Origin: Lineus longissimus
Taxonomy: Eukaryota; Nemertea; Pilidiophora; Heteronemertea; Lineidae
Reading direction: 5' to 3'
DNA: 64,000 nt
Assembly (NCBI RefSeq): GCF_910592395.1
Contig: NC_088310.1
Location: forward strand, 22,325,501-22,389,500
Shown here: piece by piece, positions 60,484-64,000 of the stretch
Numbering within the stretch: position 1 is the first letter of the stretch
How the letters are laid out: every line of letters starts with the position of its first letter
The notes under the pieces: generated by a model
Told to the model about the DNA's origin: nothing
The model's database searches: none
The model's input: the letters and a program-made list of their open reading frames with translations, nothing else
Translations under genes and position numbers: made by a program

Positions 60484-61461
60484 GTGAGACATTTTACTTG
60501 TACTAACTTAGTGTCTTTAGTCACAATACCGGAAGTTATAAAATTAAACAGCTCAAATTTGTGTGAAAAGCCAAATGCATACATTGTAAACTCTGCTAAT
60601 TTCCAAACTTCTTTCATACAAATCTTTCATTTCTGCAGAATATTTGTGACAGGTTTATAAATGTACAAGTGTTCTATACAGTACATGGGAAATTTCCATT
60701 ACTGACTCGTACGTACACCTCAGATAAGAGGAAGCTTTCTGTTACAAGATATTATGACATGTATGATGGCTATGACGGACAAATTTTACGATGAATGAAA
60801 TGAAAAACTATATATAATACATGTAATACAGTATGTTGGGCAGTCCTCTTTCAGTGTCACTGACACTGTGACACCAAAAAAACATTTTACATTTTAGACA
60901 TATTTTTCAAATTTTTAGAATTACTCTCAAAAATTCATCCGACAGTCAGTGTCACATAGGTGTGTGTGGCACACTGATAGTGATAATTATTTCACAATCC
61001 ATGCGACTGGATAACTTTTTTGTAAAGTCCTGCTCGGAATTTCCCAAATTAGCGTATGAATCAGTTAGACTGAGAGTATAAAATCAAACTAAATTTTCAG
61101 CTAGAGATCATTTCAATTCCACAGAACGAAAAGGAACGTTTAACATATACAATGTATGACTTTTAAGATGGCTGAACTTCAAGTATTGAACCTTTTTATC
61201 AAAGCTGGATTCCTTATTCAAGTACATGCAGTAATTACTGAATATGTTACCAGGGAATCAGGTAAGCAGGATAGCCAAAGTAGTGTGTGAAAAATGGGAG
61301 AAATGTCTTCAGTTGGTCAGACGTCAGATACTTTAACACAAAAACAAGCATGTTCAGTGGTAGATTTGGGAGGGGGAGGGGCGCAGGAGGTGTCCTTCAG
61401 CCTAACACTTACCCGTATTGCCCTACGGCTCCACTCAGGTCGTCAGGAGTATGTAATCAAA

Positions 61462-61657
61462 TGTGACCCGCCATGGCAAAATGAGTCGCATGTCGATCCG
61501 AGCTTGACAGGTTGAGACGGACTGGACTGGTTGTCCATTTCGCTATTGTCTGCCTTATGTGAAATCTGATGAGATCAATTTCTTCTATTATGTCCTGGTG
61601 TCATTTTAGGCTAATCATATGTGCGACATGCGACTCATTTTGCTGTGCTGGGTCACA
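61462..61657. mobile_element. Small MITE with 34-bp terminal inverted repeats
   Basis: Left arm 61462-61495 begins TGTGACCCGCCATGG and ends GCAAAATGAGTCGCATGTCG. The right arm 61624-61657 is its inverse with four mismatches in 34 positions. The 128-bp interior has no coding capacity. Non-autonomous. Confidence 0.75.
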
Positions 61658-62078
61658 AATGGGTACCAGTCTTTGTTTCGTGTTGTTGTCTCTTGAAGGA
61701 GATCATAGAATTGAAGATGAAGGCGGATATAGAATATGAGTTTGTTTACTAATCAGCCATATTGTAAAGACAAGATACAGGTAGTGCCATCTACTAATGA
61801 TGTGACTAACTACAAAGCATGCTAAACATAAGATCACGGAACATCGCCCCTTTTTTGAAGGAGTTCAGTGAAGAATGGTTACACACATTGTTGAGTAATG
61901 AGTATCAACACAATGAAAGAGTACATGGATATGCAGTGCTCTAGAATTAAATGAAGTGTCCTATGAATCAGTATTAGAATAAAAGCGTCTATGAAGAATC
62001 AGTAGTCAACTTTGCTATAGCTGTAGACATAAATGTCCTGTTTAGATTGTCAAATTGTCATAATATTTAGAGCTTGAG

Positions 62079-64000
62079 TCAGAGTGCAGATTTTCTGACA
62101 CGCCCTGAACGGGTGGTGTAGTATTGAGTGGTTTGCGGTGGTTCAACACTGGGAGACCTGGCCACACTTTGTTGGGGTGCCGTTGACGTTGCCTTTCTTT
62201 GGTGTCTGAACAGGATTGACTGGTGACGTGTCAGGTTTCTGTTGGGGAGAGACGGGGACAGGCACCCTTATAGGTTATGTCAGTGTACCGGTAGGTTGAC
62301 CTGATGGTTTCAGGCGCAATTGTTGGCGATTGTGTCTGAGTAGATTTCCTTCACTAATCTCAATTTCATATGTCCGTGGCTTAACTTGTACTACTATGGC
62401 TGGACGCCACTCTCTAGAGCCTCTTTGTGTTGGCTCTGTGCCCAACGGGTTTCCGTGTCCGTGAGTGACCTACTAGCATATGCTATGCATTGCATTAGCA
62501 CCGATCCGATGCCATAATCACACGCATCGTTTTCTAGTGATAGTTCCTCAGATGGATCGTACATCGCAAGCACTGGTGCCTCAACAACTAGTTTCTTCAC
62601 TTTGTTGAAGGCATCTTCTTACGGAGTGGACCACGAGAAGGGGACATCCTTTTTGGTGAGGTTTCTCAATGCCGAGGTTTCAGAGGTTAAGTTTGGCAGA
62701 CACTTAGCCAGATAGTTAGTAAGGCCTAAGAAGCGACGGAGAGCTTCTAAGTTCTCAGGCCTTGGCATTTGGCATTTTCATAGTGCGCAGCTTTTCATGG
62801 TCTATACCAAGACCATTGTCCATAATCTGATGTCCAATAAAAAGGATTCGAGACAGTCTCAGTTCAAGCTTCGGCAGACTGAGCTTTATTCCCTTCTCAC
62901 GACATCGAGTTGGAAAGGCATCAAGGTTGCGATCATGCATTTCAGTGTCAGGGTCATGGACTACCACACCATCTGCTATGCACTCTGCACCAGGTGGTCC
63001 TTCAATGGCCTCCAGCAGTTTTTTTGTTTAAGATTTCAGATGAGACTGAGAGTCCAAACGGTATGCGGCGCCACCTAAAGCGCCTGAAGGAAGTTTGGAA
63101 AGTAGTGTGTAAACTTGATTCCTCGTCAAGCTCCACATGCTAGAAACCTGAGGACAGGTCAAGTTTTGAGAATAAGTGAGCTTGTCGTCAAGTATTGAAA
63201 GTGTTCCCTTCGAAGAACGTGATTGAGTTCTCTTGGATCAAGACAGATCCTTAGGTTACCCAATTTTTTCTCTGTGACGACCATCTGGTTTACCCACGGG
63301 GTTGGCTCTTCAACAGGGGTTAGAACATCGAATACAGTGAGACGATATATTTCGGTTCATAGCCTAGGCTGGAGTGATACAGGAATTCAACGACTGGAGG
63401 ACACAACAGGTTGGATGCTTTCATCCACTTTCAGGGATACTTTCCGAGGTAGCTTACCAAGAGATCCGTCAAACACATCAAAATATTTATTGCGGACAGT
63501 AATCGCGGCGACACGTTCCATCTGAGAATCATTGACGGTAACTAGCTTCATCCCTATTGCTGCTTTTAGACCTAGGAGAGGAGTGAGCTCTTCATTCACA
63601 ACTACGAACTCGACAGAATAGCGCTTTTTGTTCTAAGGATTCATAAGCACTGTACGACAAGTGCCCACAGGAACCATTTCCGAGCCATTCCACAATTATT
63701 TCAACCGTTTAACTGTGGGGGAGTAATATGGGCATGAATCACTCGACGCAATGGTAGAAGATTGACAGTAGCACCCGTGTCCACTTCTTTCCTTCGCATG
63801 CTACAGACGTTTTGCCCCAGGCAGGGCACCCAGACTTTTTCATTACGTGAGCTCCTCTGCAATAGTTACATTACATTACTAGACGAGGGACGTTTTCCCG
63901 GCGCTGAACGAATTTTGTTCACTGCCGCAGATTGATCGGATAAGATGGCCTTCAAGGGACAGATTCCTTTCACGAAGAAGGAGTTTTTGCGTATCCTTGT
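62079..64000 (-). mobile_element. Remnant of a second Ty3/Gypsy-type LTR retrotransposon (runs off window)
   Basis: Read from the window end inward on the minus strand: gag C-terminus, zinc knuckle (about 63871-63810), protease, RT, RNase H, then a deletion into the end of integrase, stop at 62081-62079. No LTR or polypurine tract was identified at the inner end. Related to, but distinct from, the element at 20.4-22.6 kb and in the opposite orientation. Confidence 0.85.
62079..64000 (-). pseudogene. pol: Broken gag-pol of the second LTR element
   Basis: A CX2CX3HX6C knuckle (CNYCRGAHVMKKSGC) is followed by GCPAWGKT, the common Gypsy gag pattern. Protease shows DTGATVNLL near 63780. RT pieces: GLKAAIGMKLVTVN region (63599-63387), then ECIADGVVVHD near 62970, where the second catalytic Asp is Gly, then LPKLELRLSRILFIGHQI. 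RNase [38 protein letters not shown] (62600-62440). Integrase is reduced to its C-terminal part: WRPAIVVQVKPRTYEIEISE, TTRSGRVRKSAL. Several frameshifts and stops; not functional. Confidence 0.85.

Larger units (their letters stand above)
58535..62078. other. Region between signal-peptide exons and LTR remnant
   Basis: Besides the candidate exon at 60423, the degenerate repeat and the MITE, no coding exon is recognised. It is dense in TACATGTA (59059, 59224, 59230, 59343, 60820 regions) and has a G11-12 run near 59071. Confidence 0.5.

Overview
This is a window of animal (metazoan) nuclear DNA, AT-rich, with long introns and many small repeats. It looks like a marine invertebrate. A lophotrochozoan such as a mollusc or brachiopod is my best guess, because of the TACATGTA-rich noncoding DNA and a dispersed repeat ending in a GAC microsatellite and an AGCTCACC hairpin. 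An echinoderm or other deuterostome cannot be excluded. No bacterial-type genes, CRISPR arrays or rRNA were seen.

Two conserved protein-coding genes are clear. (1) On the plus strand, about 10.8-23.8 kb, an R7-family regulator of G-protein signalling (RGS6/RGS7 type) is carried on 14 exons, all with GT-AG introns and matching phases. They encode DEP, DHEX, GGL and RGS domains (447 residues as read). The last exon has an internal donor exactly where vertebrate RGS7 is alternatively spliced, and a plausible second terminal exon with its own AATAAA lies at 40.66 kb. (2) On the minus strand, 55.9-49.0 kb, Mediator subunit MED6 is carried on seven exons that are complete except for a very short first exon. 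The two genes converge tail to tail.

Layout: 1-10.8 kb, no recognisable genes (upstream or 5' intron of the RGS gene). 10.8-23.8 kb, RGS gene, with a decayed Ty3/Gypsy-type LTR element in the intron between exons 11 and 12. 23.8-40.8 kb, mostly featureless, probably the last RGS intron or 3' flank. 41-48.7 kb, intergenic, with palindromes, MITE-like inverted repeats and a possible promoter/first exon near 45.9 kb. 48.7-55.9 kb, MED6, whose introns hold a 1.2-kb composite repeat and a 299-bp foldback transposon with an 8-bp target duplication. 56-62 kb, a 108-bp minisatellite, two short signal-peptide-like first exons and a small MITE. 62.1-64 kb, minus-strand remnant of a second Ty3/Gypsy element, running off the window end.

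The most interesting signals are small innovations inside the RGS gene: a 63-bp tandem duplication of a splice acceptor plus 13 codons that stays in frame, a decayed duplicate of a DEP exon, and the alternative C-terminal exon. The foldback element with inverted 15-bp tandem repeats is the other. I did not find a multi-gene undescribed system.
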